Source: Gellertiella hungarica (GTDB lineage: Bacteria; Pseudomonadota; Alphaproteobacteria; Rhizobiales; Rhizobiaceae). Taken from it: DNA of 64,000 nucleotides. The translations under genes and the position numbers were made by a program. Below the pieces are notes generated by a model, which worked only from the letters and a program-made list of their open reading frames with translations, made no database searches and was not told the DNA's origin. The DNA lies in assembly GCF_014197145.1 (NCBI RefSeq), contig NZ_JACIEZ010000002.1, positions 248,001 through 312,000 on the forward strand, in the 5' to 3' direction. Positions 36,175 to 44,932 of this stretch are shown here, one piece after another. Each line of letters opens with the position of its first letter. The stretch's first letter is position 1.

Positions 36175-37145
36175 AAGCGGATCGTGACGTTGCCGATTGC
36201 CTTGCCGCCTTCCACGGCCTCGTGCGCTTCGGCAACGCGGTCAAGCGTGAACGCCGGCCCAAGGTGATGTTTCAGAAGCCCCGCCTCCAGATAGGCGCTG
36301 AGGCTGCGGATCATGTTGCGTCTCACCGCCGGCACGAGTTCGTACACGATGAAGAAGCGCACCGCCGCGCCGATCAGGATCATCGGGCCGAAATCCAGCG
36401 GAACCTGCGGCCTGCCCGAGCCATAGACCACGCAGAGACCGTCGCGTGCCACGATCTGGGGCAGCAGGGCGGCGTTGGCGGCGGCATCCACCTCCACGAT
36501 CCGGTCCACGCCCTGTCCGTCGGTGATATCCCTTATCCGGGAAACCACATCCTCCTGGCGGTAGTCGATCACCTCGTCCGCCCCGAAGCTGCGGGCGATC
36601 TGCGCCTTCTCGGGCGAGCTGACCGTCGTGATGATCCGTCCCGCGCCCATCAGGCGGGCAAACTGCAGGGCATAGGCGCCGACGGCACCCGCGCCGCCGG
36701 AAACCAGGACCGTCCGGCCCGCAACATCGCCATCGACCGTCATGGCGCGGAGGGCTGTCAGCGCGGGAATTCCCAGGCATGCGCCTTCCTCGAAGCGCGT
36801 CGCATCGGGAAGCCGCACGGCCTGATCCGCCGGCAGCACGATGTGCTCCGCCGCGGTGCCGAAAGGCCGTTTCCACTGGCCGTTCCAGATCCAGACGCGC
36901 TCGCCGAGCCGGGAGGAGGATACGCCCGGACCCACATCGTCGATGACGCCGGCGCCGTCGCTGTGCGGCACCACCTGTGGCCCGGCAAGGGGCCGGCCGG
37001 CGCGCGACTTCACATCGGACGGATTGACGCCCGACACGGCAACGCGCACCCGTACCTCGCCCGGGCCCGGCAGCGGGTCGGGAAGCGTCCCCACCTGCAG
37101 GACCTCGCGGGCCGAACCGTTCTTCTCGTACCAGGCGGCAAGCAT
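36171..37145 (-). CDS. Zinc-independent quinone oxidoreductase / MDR family
   Basis: 324 residues. GroES-like N-terminus (GPGEVRVRVAVSGVNPSDVKSRAG), then a Rossmann domain with VLVSGGAGAVGAYALQFARLMGA near 145, and the C-terminal VAEAHEAVEGGKAIGNVTIRF typical of quinone reductases and crystallins. There are no zinc-ligand cysteines, so it is an NADPH:quinone reductase-like enzyme. Its stop codon overlaps the stop of the convergent P-type ATPase gene at CTAG (36171-36174). It is divergent from an MFS gene. Confidence 0.86.
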   Translation of the reverse strand: MLAAWYEKNGSAREVLQVGTLPDPLPGPGEVRVRVAVSGVNPSDVKSRAGRPLAGPQVVPHSDGAGVIDDVGPGVSSSRLGERVWIWNGQWKRPFGTAAEHIVLPADQAVRLPDATRFEEGACLGIPALTALRAMTVDGDVAGRTVLVSGGAGAVGAYALQFARLMGAGRIITTVSSPEKAQIARSFGADEVIDYRQEDVVSRIRDITDGQGVDRIVEVDAAANAALLPQIVARDGLCVVYGSGRPQVPLDFGPMILIGAAVRFFIVYELVPAVRRNMIRSLSAYLEAGLLKHHLGPAFTLDRVAEAHEAVEGGKAIGNVTIRF

Positions 37146-37218
37146 GGGCGTCTCCTTGGCTGTTGCTGCGGCTGCAGGGGAGGCCTATGAGCCCCGTGCA
37201 TGGCAGACTTGATAAATG

Positions 37219-37234
37219 CTCAAACCTTCTTGAG
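37219..37234. promoter_or_regulatory. Inverted repeat CTCAA-N6-TTGAG in divergent promoter
   Basis: The dyad lies in the 175-220-bp region between the quinone oxidoreductase and MFS genes, next to a short AT-rich stretch (ATATATCACCTTTA). It is a candidate operator for both. No regulator gene adjoins, so the binding protein is unknown. Confidence 0.4.
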
Positions 37235-37365
37235 ATATATCACCTTTACCGCCCGGTGCAGCGGCTCCTATAGTCCGGGCGACTGATTTTCCGGCTTATG
37301 CCCCTCCCGACATTCAACGGGTGCCGCCCCTGCGGACCCGCCCATTCCCGAACGGATCCCCGACC

Positions 37366-38586
37366 GTGACCGATGCCGTCTGCACCGAGACCTTCGACGA
37401 TTCCAACGCCCGCCCGCTGACGGTGCTGGAACTGACCCTCGTCATTCTCGCCCTTGCCTGTGGCGGCTTCGGCATCGGAACGGGCGAGTTCGCCATCATG
37501 GGCCTCCTGCCCGATGTGGCGCGCAGCTTTGCCGTTACCACGCCCCAGGCCGGCTATGTCATCAGCGCCTATGCACTCGGCGTGGTGGTGGGAGCGCCGC
37601 TCATCGCCATTGCGGGGGCCAGGGCCTCGCGCCGGAACCTGCTGCTCGTGCTCATGACGGTCTTCGCGCTCGGCAATCTGGCAAGCGCCGTAGCGCCGGA
37701 TTTCTGGAGCTTCACGCTGCTGCGGTTCCTCTCCGGCCTGCCGCATGGTGCCTATTTCGGCGTTTCGGCGCTGGTGGCGGCATCGCTGGTGCCGGCCCAC
37801 CGCCGCGCCCGCGCCGTCGGCCATGTGATGCTCGGCCTGACGGTCGCAACGCTTGCCGGCACGCCGGTGATGGCGCTCTTCGGGCAGTTTCTGAGCTGGC
37901 GGGTCATGTTCTTCGCCGTCGGCGGCATCGGCGCGCTGACCGTGCTCCTGATCTGGATCTACCTGCCGCGCGATCGCGCACCGGAGGGAGCCGGCGTGAT
38001 GCGCGAACTCGTCGCCTTCACCCATCCGCAGGTACTCCTGACGCTTACGCTTGCGGCCACCGGCTTTGGCGGGATGTTCTCGATCTTCAGCTATATCGCC
38101 GGCACTGCGACCGAGGTGGCCTCCATGCCGGTATCCCTCATACCGTTGATCATGATCCTCTTCGGGATCGGGATGAACGTGGGCAATGTCGTGGGCTCGA
38201 AGCTTGCCGACATGTCGCTGATGGGGACGATCGGCGGAATGCTGGTGTTCAACATAGCCATCATGACCCTCTTCGGCCTGACGGCGGAAAGCCCGGTCAT
38301 GCTGTGCATCTCGGTCTTCCTCGTGGGCTGCACCTTTGCGGCCGGCCCGGCGGTCCAGACGCGCCTGATGGACGTTGCCTCCGACGGCCAGACCCTCGCC
38401 GCGGCCTCGATGCATTCGGCCTTCAACATCGCCAATGCCCTCGGCGCCTGGCTCGGCGGTCTCGTGATCGCCCATGGCTATGGTTATGCGGCAACCGGCT
38501 ATGTCGGTGCCATCCTCTCCTTCTTCGGCCTCTTCGTCTTTGGCGCATCGCTTCACCTGGAGCGCAAGGCGCGGAGCCACGCCTGA
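37366..38586 (+). CDS. MFS transporter, AraJ/DHA1 type
   Basis: About 406 residues from GTG 37366; an in-frame GTG at 37321 is possible and neither has a strong Shine-Dalgarno. Twelve predicted TMs. The N-terminal signature GIGTGEFAIMGLLPDVA and ISAYALGVVVGAP are typical of the AraJ/YdhP sugar or drug efflux group. The motif-A-like loop is weak, as usual in this group. It is probably a proton-driven exporter. It is divergent from a quinone reductase, hinting at a role with reactive or quinone-like compounds; this is speculative. Confidence 0.87.
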   Translation: MTDAVCTETFDDSNARPLTVLELTLVILALACGGFGIGTGEFAIMGLLPDVARSFAVTTPQAGYVISAYALGVVVGAPLIAIAGARASRRNLLLVLMTVFALGNLASAVAPDFWSFTLLRFLSGLPHGAYFGVSALVAASLVPAHRRARAVGHVMLGLTVATLAGTPVMALFGQFLSWRVMFFAVGGIGALTVLLIWIYLPRDRAPEGAGVMRELVAFTHPQVLLTLTLAATGFGGMFSIFSYIAGTATEVASMPVSLIPLIMILFGIGMNVGNVVGSKLADMSLMGTIGGMLVFNIAIMTLFGLTAESPVMLCISVFLVGCTFAAGPAVQTRLMDVASDGQTLAAASMHSAFNIANALGAWLGGLVIAHGYGYAATGYVGAILSFFGLFVFGASLHLERKARSHA

Positions 38587-38705
38587 AGAAAACGTCGCGA
38601 AATGGAGCGTCGCCCCCTGCGGAACAGCGCTCCATTGCCGGACAATTAAGGATTCACGGCCATTATTGAGAAAATAGCGCATGAACGCTTCTCAAAAGCC
38701 GCTGG

Positions 38706-38816
38706 ATGGAAAGCCCGACTAACGCACTTCTTGCCGTCATCGCATTGTTCGTCATCGCTTTCTGGGCGGCAGCGGGCCTGTTTTTCGCCGTGCTCGGCGT
38801 CATGGTCTGGATCTGA
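38706..38816 (+). CDS. Possible 36-residue single-TM membrane peptide
   Basis: ATG 38706 to TGA 38814 encodes 36 residues: a short polar N-terminus (MESPTNAL) then one strongly hydrophobic helix ending VWI. No clear Shine-Dalgarno is seen. A 13-codon ORF (38681-38722) overlaps its start. It lies directly upstream of another small membrane protein gene. Its regular hydrophobic pattern supports it, but chance cannot be excluded. Confidence 0.4.
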   Translation: MESPTNALLAVIALFVIAFWAAAGLFFAVLGVMVWI

Positions 38817-38897
38817 ACGCGCCTGCCTTCCGTCTCCGGATGGGGAACCCCACCGCGCCCTGCCGGGTTGAACCTTCAATGACGGAAGGAGAAACCC

Positions 38898-39146
38898 ATG
38901 TTTTCAACCGACACCTGGCTGCGCATCATCGTTTCCATGCAGTTGAATGCCGTACTCTTCGGTGCGGGTGCCATCACCGTTCTTTCGGTTCCCGCGCTCG
39001 CCGAGCGCGCTGCGCTCCTGTTGCCGCTCGTGGTCGTGGCGAGTTTCGGTCTTGCGCCGTTCCTCTCCAAGGCCTTCTTCCCCCGCCTGCGGTTGCGGAA
39101 CTGGGGGCGGACCGGCTGGCGGCGCGGCGACCTGATCTCCGGCTGA
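38898..39146 (+). CDS. Small inner-membrane protein, hypothetical
   Basis: 82 residues with a good Shine-Dalgarno (AAGGAG) 7 bases upstream. Two hydrophobic helices (about 8-30 and 38-60) are followed by a basic C-terminal tail (RLRLRNWGRTGWRRGD). No family function is recognised. It is probably an inner-membrane protein with its basic tail in the cytoplasm. Confidence 0.7.
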   Translation: MFSTDTWLRIIVSMQLNAVLFGAGAITVLSVPALAERAALLLPLVVVASFGLAPFLSKAFFPRLRLRNWGRTGWRRGDLISG

Positions 39147-39228
39147 TGCCGCCCGTCCTGTTACGGGAAGGCGAGCGGCGGCTGCATCCCTCGCGCGCTT
39201 GACAAGGAGAACGCGCTTTGATGCCAAT

Positions 39229-39248
39229 GGGTGCGGAAGGCCGCACCC
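39229..39248 (+). terminator. Stem-loop upstream of the aldo/keto reductase
   Basis: Perfect 8-bp stem GGGTGCGG / CCGCACCC with an AAGG loop. It lies 80 bp after the small membrane-protein gene and 42 bp before the aldo/keto reductase start, with no T-run. It could terminate upstream transcription or act in the leader. Confidence 0.4.
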
Positions 39249-39290
39249 TCGCAAGGGCCCGGCCGATCGTCAGCGAAAGGATTGAAGACA

Positions 39291-40352
39291 ATGGAGTATC
39301 GTCTCCTTGGCCGTTCCGGCCTCAAGGTCTCGACCATCACCATGGGCACCATGACCATCGGCGGCAAGGGCTGGGCCCGGACTGTGGGCGACCTCGGCGT
39401 CGCCGAAGCCCGCCGCCTCGTCGACATGTGCCTCGATGCCGGTGTGAACCTCATAGATACCGCGGATGTCTATTCCGAAGGGGTTTGCGAGGAAGTCCTC
39501 GGCGAGATCATCGGCGGGCCTCGCCGCAATGGGCTGCTGGTGGCGACCAAGGCCCGTTTCCCGATGGGCAGCGATCCCAATGACGTGGGTTCTTCCCGCT
39601 ACCATCTGGTCCGCGCCTGCGAAGCCAGCCTGCGCCGGATGAAGACGGATGTCATCGACCTCTACCAGCTTCATGAATGGGACGGCCAGACGCCGCTCGA
39701 GGAAACCCTCGAGGCGCTCGATCTCCTCGTCCGGCAGGGCAAGATCCGCTATGTGGGCTGCTCCAACTTTTCCGGCTGGCACATCATGAAGGCGCTCGGC
39801 ATCAGCGAACGCGACCGGCTGCCCCGGTTCATCAGCCAGCAGATCCACTACACGCTCGAGGCGCGGGAAGCGGAATACGAACTGTTGCCGATCACGGTCG
39901 ATCAGGGTCTCGGCGTCCTCGTCTGGAGCCCCATCGCCGGGGGGCTGCTTTCGGGCAAGCATCGCCGCAACCAGGAAGCGCCTGCGGGCACCCGCCAGTT
40001 CGCCGGCTGGACGGAGCCGCCGATCCGCGACGAGGACCGGCTCTGGAACATCGTCGATACGCTGGTCGAGATCGGTAACGAGCGCAATGTTTCGGCCGCG
40101 CGCGTTGCGCTTGCCTGGCTTCTCGGCCGTCCCGGCATCACATCCGTCATCGTCGGCGGCAGAACGCCCGAGCAGTTCGCGGATAATCTCGCCGCTGCCG
40201 AGCTGAAGCTCAGCGATGAGGAACGCGCCCGGCTGGACAAGGTCAGCGCGCCGCCGATCCTCTATCCCTACTGGCATCAGCTGAACACCGCGCGGGACCG
40301 GCTGGGCGCCGCCGACCGGGTACTCCTCGGTCCGCATCTCAGTCAGGGGTGA
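39291..40352 (+). CDS. Aldo/keto reductase
   Basis: 353 residues from ATG 39291 with AAGGA upstream. TIM-barrel AKR: conserved LGRSGLKVSTITMGTM, catalytic Asp/Tyr in NLIDTADVYSEG, Lys in LLVATKARF, His in YQLHEWDG, and C-terminal cofactor motif SVIVGGRTPEQFADN. It resembles the YakC/Tas-like AKR group and reduces aldehydes or ketones with NADPH. It ends at a strong hairpin and is convergent with a small membrane-protein gene. Confidence 0.9.
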   Translation: MEYRLLGRSGLKVSTITMGTMTIGGKGWARTVGDLGVAEARRLVDMCLDAGVNLIDTADVYSEGVCEEVLGEIIGGPRRNGLLVATKARFPMGSDPNDVGSSRYHLVRACEASLRRMKTDVIDLYQLHEWDGQTPLEETLEALDLLVRQGKIRYVGCSNFSGWHIMKALGISERDRLPRFISQQIHYTLEAREAEYELLPITVDQGLGVLVWSPIAGGLLSGKHRRNQEAPAGTRQFAGWTEPPIRDEDRLWNIVDTLVEIGNERNVSAARVALAWLLGRPGITSVIVGGRTPEQFADNLAAAELKLSDEERARLDKVSAPPILYPYWHQLNTARDRLGAADRVLLGPHLSQG

Positions 40353-40359
40353 GCGAACT

Positions 40360-40389
40360 GCCCGGGCGCCTGAAATCCGGTGCCCGGGC
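40360..40389. terminator. Bidirectional hairpin after the aldo/keto reductase
   Basis: Stem GCCCGGGCGCC / GGTGCCCGGGC pairs at 10 of 11 positions around an 8-base loop, between two convergent genes. Confidence 0.7.
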
Positions 40390-40403
40390 GAAACGGGCGA
40401 GCG

Positions 40404-40619
40404 TCAGCGGACGAAACGTCTTGCCGCGCCGGCGACGAGCAGCCCTGCGACAAGGGCAATTGCGCCCCGCCAGATCCACGGCGACTGGTTGATCATGAAG
40501 CTGGAAGCCGGATAGGGAAACACGCCCGTTCCCTGTCCGATCCAGATGAGACCGAGGAGCGCGATCAGGAGCCCGATGAATGTCAGGGCGCGTCTTGCAA
40601 GAACCACTTCCACCTCCAT
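40404..40619 (-). CDS. Conserved small inner-membrane protein
   Basis: 71 residues with two hydrophobic helices (about 10-30 and 48-66) separated by GQGTGVFPYPASSFMINQSPW, a motif recognised from unnamed small proteobacterial membrane proteins. The C-terminus is basic (AARRFVR). It lies 51 bp downstream of the UbiB-kinase-like gene on the same strand and may be the last gene of that operon. Function unknown. Confidence 0.8.
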   Translation of the reverse strand: MEVEVVLARRALTFIGLLIALLGLIWIGQGTGVFPYPASSFMINQSPWIWRGAIALVAGLLVAGAARRFVR

Positions 40620-40670
40620 CCTGGCTCACGTGCCAGGTCAACGTCGTTCAGGACCGGCTCTCCCTCCCGC

Positions 40671-41999
40671 TCAGGCATGGGGTTCGAGCATGTCGACAAG
40701 GGATAGCCGGACGCGCAGCTTCAGGGCAAGAAGGGCCATCCCGGTTATCTTGCGCTGCAGAAACATCTTATCCGGCGACGGCAACGCCCAGAGCGAACGG
40801 TCCAGGAAGATCGGCTGGGCGCGGGCTTGCACCGCAACCAGCGGGCCGCGATCGCTGAAATCCACCTGCCCGCCGGGCGCCTTCAGAACGTGGTCGAGCA
40901 CGGTCGAGATCATCTCGTCCAGCGCCTTGCCATGGCGTGCGACCTGCGCCGGGGAAAGGTAGCGCATGTCGAGAAGCGCCCCGCGCACCCGCTCGATCTC
41001 GCCGCTCAGGGTCGCACGAAGCAGGGCACGATAGGCTGCGGCGCTTTCGGGCAGGACCGGACGCACGGCCCCGAAATCGAGAAGGGCGATGCGGCCGCTT
41101 TCCCGCTGCCAGAGATAGTTGCCCAGATTGGGATCGGTCTGCATGGCGCCGAACAGGAAGAGTTCGCGAAGCGCCAGCTCGGCGAGCGCCTGCATAGCCC
41201 TGTCCCGCTCGGCCTGCGGCGCGGTTCCCAGCCGCTCGAGCGGCACGCCCTCGACAAAGTCCATCGGCAGGACGCCAGGCCGAAGCAGCTCGTCGACGGG
41301 GAGGGGAACGACAAAGCGGGGATCGTCTTTCAGGAGCAGGTGGAACCGACGCATTTCATCGGCTTCCCGCAGGTAATCGGCCTCTTCGCGCAACTGCCGC
41401 TTGGCCTCTGCAAGATGGGCGGAAAGATCGAGATGGCGAGGCACGAGGCCGGACAGCCGGAGCAAGGTCGCGACGTTGTCGATATCGGAATCGATGCTTC
41501 TGGCGACCCCAGGATACTGAACCTTGACCGCCACCGGCCGCCCGGAAGAGAGCACGCCGCGATGCACCTGCCCGATGGAGGCCGCTGCGATGGGCGTCAT
41601 GTCGAAATGGCGGAAGTGCCGACGCCAGTCGGGACCCCAGGCCTCTGCCAGGCACCGCCCAAGCTGGGCCTGCGGCATGAAATGCGCCGAAGAACCGAGG
41701 CTCGAGAAGATCGCCTGCAGCTCCGGCGTCAGCAGCTCTCCGGGTTCGAGCGCGATCATCTGACCGAGCTTCATGGCCGCGCCGCGCATGCGCGAGAGGT
41801 GCTCCGCCGTCTTGAGTGCGTTGGACGGGGTCAGCAGAAGATCGCGCAGATGCGGTCTTTCCCCCTGCGCCAGGCGGTTCAGCCCTTCGGACACCACGCC
41901 GGATGCGATGCCGCCGACAATCTGCCCGAGCGCGCCGAGCCTGCTCAGGCGTCCCTGCGGAACCGCGCGGAAACGATCGCGGTCTGTCATGAAAGCCAT
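40671..41999 (-). CDS. ABC1/AarF (UbiB-like) atypical kinase
   Basis: 442 residues. The family's N-terminal KxGQ motif is present (AAMKLGQMIAL, near 77), with the Ala-rich nucleotide loop AAASIGQVHRG in place of a Gly-rich loop, the VAVKVQYPG lysine, and the catalytic/metal region QTDPNLGNYLW and LLDFGAVR. UbiB-like proteins support lipid or quinone processes through ATPase activity. Its start overlaps the DUF393 gene by 13 bp. This member lacks the C-terminal UbiB transmembrane pair by eye, so it may belong to a non-ubiquinone subgroup. Confidence 0.88.
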   Translation of the reverse strand: MAFMTDRDRFRAVPQGRLSRLGALGQIVGGIASGVVSEGLNRLAQGERPHLRDLLLTPSNALKTAEHLSRMRGAAMKLGQMIALEPGELLTPELQAIFSSLGSSAHFMPQAQLGRCLAEAWGPDWRRHFRHFDMTPIAAASIGQVHRGVLSSGRPVAVKVQYPGVARSIDSDIDNVATLLRLSGLVPRHLDLSAHLAEAKRQLREEADYLREADEMRRFHLLLKDDPRFVVPLPVDELLRPGVLPMDFVEGVPLERLGTAPQAERDRAMQALAELALRELFLFGAMQTDPNLGNYLWQRESGRIALLDFGAVRPVLPESAAAYRALLRATLSGEIERVRGALLDMRYLSPAQVARHGKALDEMISTVLDHVLKAPGGQVDFSDRGPLVAVQARAQPIFLDRSLWALPSPDKMFLQRKITGMALLALKLRVRLSLVDMLEPHA

Positions 42000-42334
42000 C
42001 TCTGCAGCCGGGGGCGAAGCCGGAGGAAGCCCCTATAGGCCAGTTCAAGGATCGGACGCGTGAGGGGCAGATCCGCCACCACGCCGAGCGGTCTGAGGAG
42101 CGGGATTGCCCTCCACATAGCTGCAAAGGCACGCGCCCCGGAAAACAGGCGGCCGTTTTCGGAGGCGTGAAAGCGGGCAAGCAGTTCGGCCCGGTCGATG
42201 GGGCAGGCCTGGGCGGCATCGGAAACATCGATGAATCGGATCGCTCCCCGGCGATCCAGCCGGCGGATCAGCGCAATCTCGCGGCGGCAAAGAGGGCAGC
42301 CGCCATCGAAGTATACGGTCAGGGCGGACGACAT
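41987..42334 (-). CDS. DUF393 (DCC family) thiol-disulfide oxidoreductase-like
   Basis: 115 residues. N-terminal VYFDGGCPLCRREI with the CPLC pair near residues 14-17, the thioredoxin-like family marker. It is predicted to be a thiol-disulfide oxidoreductase. It is sandwiched in an operon, starting 1 bp after the photolyase-like stop and overlapping the UbiB-kinase-like gene, so a joint role with those is likely. Confidence 0.88.
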   Translation of the reverse strand: MSSALTVYFDGGCPLCRREIALIRRLDRRGAIRFIDVSDAAQACPIDRAELLARFHASENGRLFSGARAFAAMWRAIPLLRPLGVVADLPLTRPILELAYRGFLRLRPRLQRWLS

Positions 42335-42335
42335 C

Positions 42336-43517
42336 TCAGGCTCTTCCCCCTTCCACGATCCCCGGGATCTTCTCCTTCAGCGCGAAGAAGCCCTTCCGGC
42401 AATGGGGCCAGGTTCGCCGATCCCAGTCGCGCAGGTGTTCGGTAAACACGATGCCGTGGCTCTTGGGCTCCTGCAACCTCGGCAGCAGGGCATCGGCCAC
42501 CGGCCCGGCGGGAATAAAGGTGCTCGTGACCTGCGTGCAGCCGGCCTCTGCCGCGGCCTCGAACACGCCGGCGGGATCGAGAGCGCCAAGATCCCTTGCG
42601 CCCGGCCAGGCCTGACGCGCCCTCTCCATCCCGTCTGCCAGCGGTGCCCCATCCCAGCGGTTCTTGCCGTCAACACAAGCGATTGCCCTGACAGGAAGCG
42701 CGCGCAACGCCGGAATTTCTTCCATCGACAGGTCTTCGGTGGTCACGAGGAGCAGGGTCGGCGCTGCCCTGTCGGGAGACCTTCTTTCACGGATCCCGGA
42801 AGGCGGGGGCGTGGAGATGCTGTCTGCCGGAATGACCGCCGACCGCGCCAGACCCTTCGGTGCAAAACGGCCGTCCGTCATGGCACGAATGCGTTCCGGA
42901 TCGGCCAGATAGGCCTTTCCGACCGTATGCAGCCCGGCCACCCAGCGCCAGGACAGGGTATTCGATGCCGGATCCGCATCGAGGAGCCTCTCGAAAAAGA
43001 GGTCCGCGCCGAGCTCCCAGGGAAGGTTCAGCGTAAAGATCCAGATCGAGGCGATCTGCATCCGCGACCAGTTGTGGAGATAGCCGGTCTCGGCCAGTTC
43101 CGTGATGCAGGCATCGAAATAGTCGATACCCGTGCGACCCTGAACCGCCATCTCATGCCGCGCCTTGAGTTCCGGCTTGTCGTCGAGACGCGCGCGCGCC
43201 CGGGACAGGGCGGTGCGATACCCCTGCCACATCGAGGGGCGCTGCTCGAGCCAGCCCTTCCAGTAGCTCCGCCAGAAGACCTCGCTCACGAACTTTTCCG
43301 CGGAGGCAAGATCGTGATGGCCAAGGACCGCCCGGACCACTTCTTCCTCGCTCACCAGCCGCCGGCGCAGGGAAGCCGACAGGCGCGAGACATGCCGATG
43401 TCCTCCCGGCCCTTCGTCCCGATTGCGAAGCCGCGCATAGGCGCTGCCGGCCTGCGGGAGAAAGGACTTGAGACGATGGAGCGCATCCGCGCGGTTGAGG
43501 GGAAAACCGGTTTCCAT
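42336..43517 (-). CDS. Photolyase-like FAD-binding protein with C-terminal alpha/beta domain
   Basis: 393 residues from ATG 43517. The N-terminal about 240 residues match the photolyase FAD-binding helical domain (SEVFWRSYWKGWLEQRP; YLHNWSRMQIASIWIF; DADPASNTLSWRWVAG). The usual N-terminal antenna domain is missing. Instead, residues about 260-390 form an alpha/beta-looking domain (TLLLVTTEDLSMEEIPALRALPVRAIACVD) after the flavin domain. This is the reverse of the normal domain order. It may bind FAD and act in light-driven redox or repair, but DNA photolyase activity cannot be assumed. It heads the DUF393/UbiB operon. Confidence 0.82.
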   Translation of the reverse strand: METGFPLNRADALHRLKSFLPQAGSAYARLRNRDEGPGGHRHVSRLSASLRRRLVSEEEVVRAVLGHHDLASAEKFVSEVFWRSYWKGWLEQRPSMWQGYRTALSRARARLDDKPELKARHEMAVQGRTGIDYFDACITELAETGYLHNWSRMQIASIWIFTLNLPWELGADLFFERLLDADPASNTLSWRWVAGLHTVGKAYLADPERIRAMTDGRFAPKGLARSAVIPADSISTPPPSGIRERRSPDRAAPTLLLVTTEDLSMEEIPALRALPVRAIACVDGKNRWDGAPLADGMERARQAWPGARDLGALDPAGVFEAAAEAGCTQVTSTFIPAGPVADALLPRLQEPKSHGIVFTEHLRDWDRRTWPHCRKGFFALKEKIPGIVEGGRA

Positions 43518-43824
43518 TGTGCTGCGACCAAAGCAATCGAAAGGGATTTCAGGACGGCATGACGAGGTTCTTGATCGGGCGTGCCCGCTCCGTTTGCTCC
43601 GGAGGGCGCGCCCGTTCCGACGAAAGATGTTCGGGCCTTTCGAAAAGACAAGTTCCGGAAGCGGAAGTCCGGCCCCTCGGGGCTGCGACATTTTGGACCG
43701 CAGTCGCTGGCCGGCGTCGAGGCGAGGTGCCACCGGACAGACCGGCGGAACCCATGGCCCCGGCTGCGGCGTCAGCACTGACTGATACAGCCGACGGTCG
43801 GGGCTCCCCGAATCTCCCCGGCGC
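43518..43824 (-). promoter_or_regulatory. 307-bp gap upstream of the photolyase-like operon
   Basis: No gene-like ORF is seen. It lies between the LysR stop and the photolyase-like start on the same strand, so it must hold the operon promoter. No LexA box, dyad or terminator is clear; a GTTC pair near 43615 has the wrong 11-bp spacing for LexA. Confidence 0.35.
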
Positions 43825-44769
43825 TTAACTCTTGGAAAAGCTCGTGCGGATCGGCAGATTGTGCTCCAGTCCGAGCCAGGGCGGATTTTCCGCATACATG
43901 TCCTGGATGAGCTGCTTGACCAGTTCGATATGGGGAGAATTGTCGCCGGTGCGGTGGCTGAGCACGACCGGGGAGGTGGTGCGTTCGCCGGCGAGCAACC
44001 GGTAATGCACGTCCGACCGCAGCTTGCGTGCGGATGAAGGCACCACGCAGAGGCCGGCTTCGGCTGCAACGAGACCCAGGGCTGTCTGGATCTCGCTCAC
44101 CTCCTGGACCTCTCCTGCCCGGACGTCGTGATCGAGCAGGACGCCAAGGACCTGATCGGCAAAGCTCGGCCGCGGCTCGCGCGGATAGACGATCAGCTTC
44201 TCCCCCGCCAGCGCCTCGACCGGAAGCGGATCGCTGCTGGCGGCAAGCGCGGTTCCCTCGGGAATGGCGACTGCCAGGCGCTCCTCGCGCAGCACCGTGC
44301 TCACCACATTCGGGTCACTGTGGCGCAACCGCCCGAAGCCCAGGTCGATCCGGCCCTCCTTGAGAGCGGGAAGCTGCTGGACAGACATCATTTCCAGAAG
44401 CTGGATATCCACCTCGGGCGCGTGCTGGCGCAGCTTGCGCACCAGTGCCGGAAGCCCGCCGTAAAGCGTCGATGCGACGAAGCCGATGGACAGCACGCTG
44501 TTCTGGTTCAGCCCGACACGGCGGGTGGCGTTGCGCATCTGCTCCACCCGGCCGAGGATTTGCAGCGCCTGCTCGTAGAAGACCCGGCCCGCTTCCGTCA
44601 GCCGGACAGGGCGGCTGGTGCGGATCAGCAATTCCACACCGAGCTCTTCCTCCAGAAGCTGGATCTGGCGGCTCAGGGGAGGCTGGGCGATGTGCAGAAG
44701 CTCGGCGGCGCGGGTGAAGTTGCGCTCCCTTGCCACTGCCACGAAATAGCGCAACTGCCTGAGATCCAT
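43825..44769 (-). CDS. catR: LysR-type regulator, CatR/BenM-like
   Basis: 314 residues from ATG 44769 (MDLRQLRYF); an ATG three codons upstream is possible. N-terminal winged HTH (RNFTRAAELLHIAQPPLSRQIQLLEEELG) and a C-terminal effector domain. It is of the CatM/BenM/CatR group, which bind cis,cis-muconate and, for BenM, also benzoate. It is divergent from catB, with a perfect ATAC-N7-GTAT site between. As the only regulator beside the cluster it probably controls the whole ben-cat-pca set. Confidence 0.88.
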   Translation of the reverse strand: MDLRQLRYFVAVARERNFTRAAELLHIAQPPLSRQIQLLEEELGVELLIRTSRPVRLTEAGRVFYEQALQILGRVEQMRNATRRVGLNQNSVLSIGFVASTLYGGLPALVRKLRQHAPEVDIQLLEMMSVQQLPALKEGRIDLGFGRLRHSDPNVVSTVLREERLAVAIPEGTALAASSDPLPVEALAGEKLIVYPREPRPSFADQVLGVLLDHDVRAGEVQEVSEIQTALGLVAAEAGLCVVPSSARKLRSDVHYRLLAGERTTSPVVLSHRTGDNSPHIELVKQLIQDMYAENPPWLGLEHNLPIRTSFSKS

Positions 44770-44860
44770 CCCGGTCATCGCCGACAACCCCGCATTCTGA
44801 GCATAATGAACGATTATTTCCGTCACAAATCCGGAGATTCCGGAAGAGTTTTCAATCACT

Positions 44861-44891
44861 ATACCCTAGCGGTATCATACGAAATGTAAAT
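44861..44891. promoter_or_regulatory. CatR/BenM operator: ATAC-N7-GTAT plus half site
   Basis: ATAC-CCTAGCG-GTAT at 44861-44875 exactly matches the BenM/CatM recognition site. A second, weaker element, ATAC-N7-AAAT at 44877-44891, follows at once, as in the tandem high- and low-affinity sites of LysR promoters. It lies in the 163-bp divergent region between catR and catB. Confidence 0.85.
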
Positions 44892-44932
44892 GGTGTTGGA
44901 CGGTCGGGCCTGACGAACGCAATCATGCGGTC

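Noticed and set aside
37209-37223. TTGATAAATGCTCAA as a possible FNR/FixK box
   Set aside because: The half sites TTGA and TCAA are 7 bases apart instead of 6, so it does not fit the consensus.
43612-43640. Two GTTC words upstream of the photolyase-like gene as a LexA box
   Set aside because: Their spacing is 11 bases, not the 7 required.
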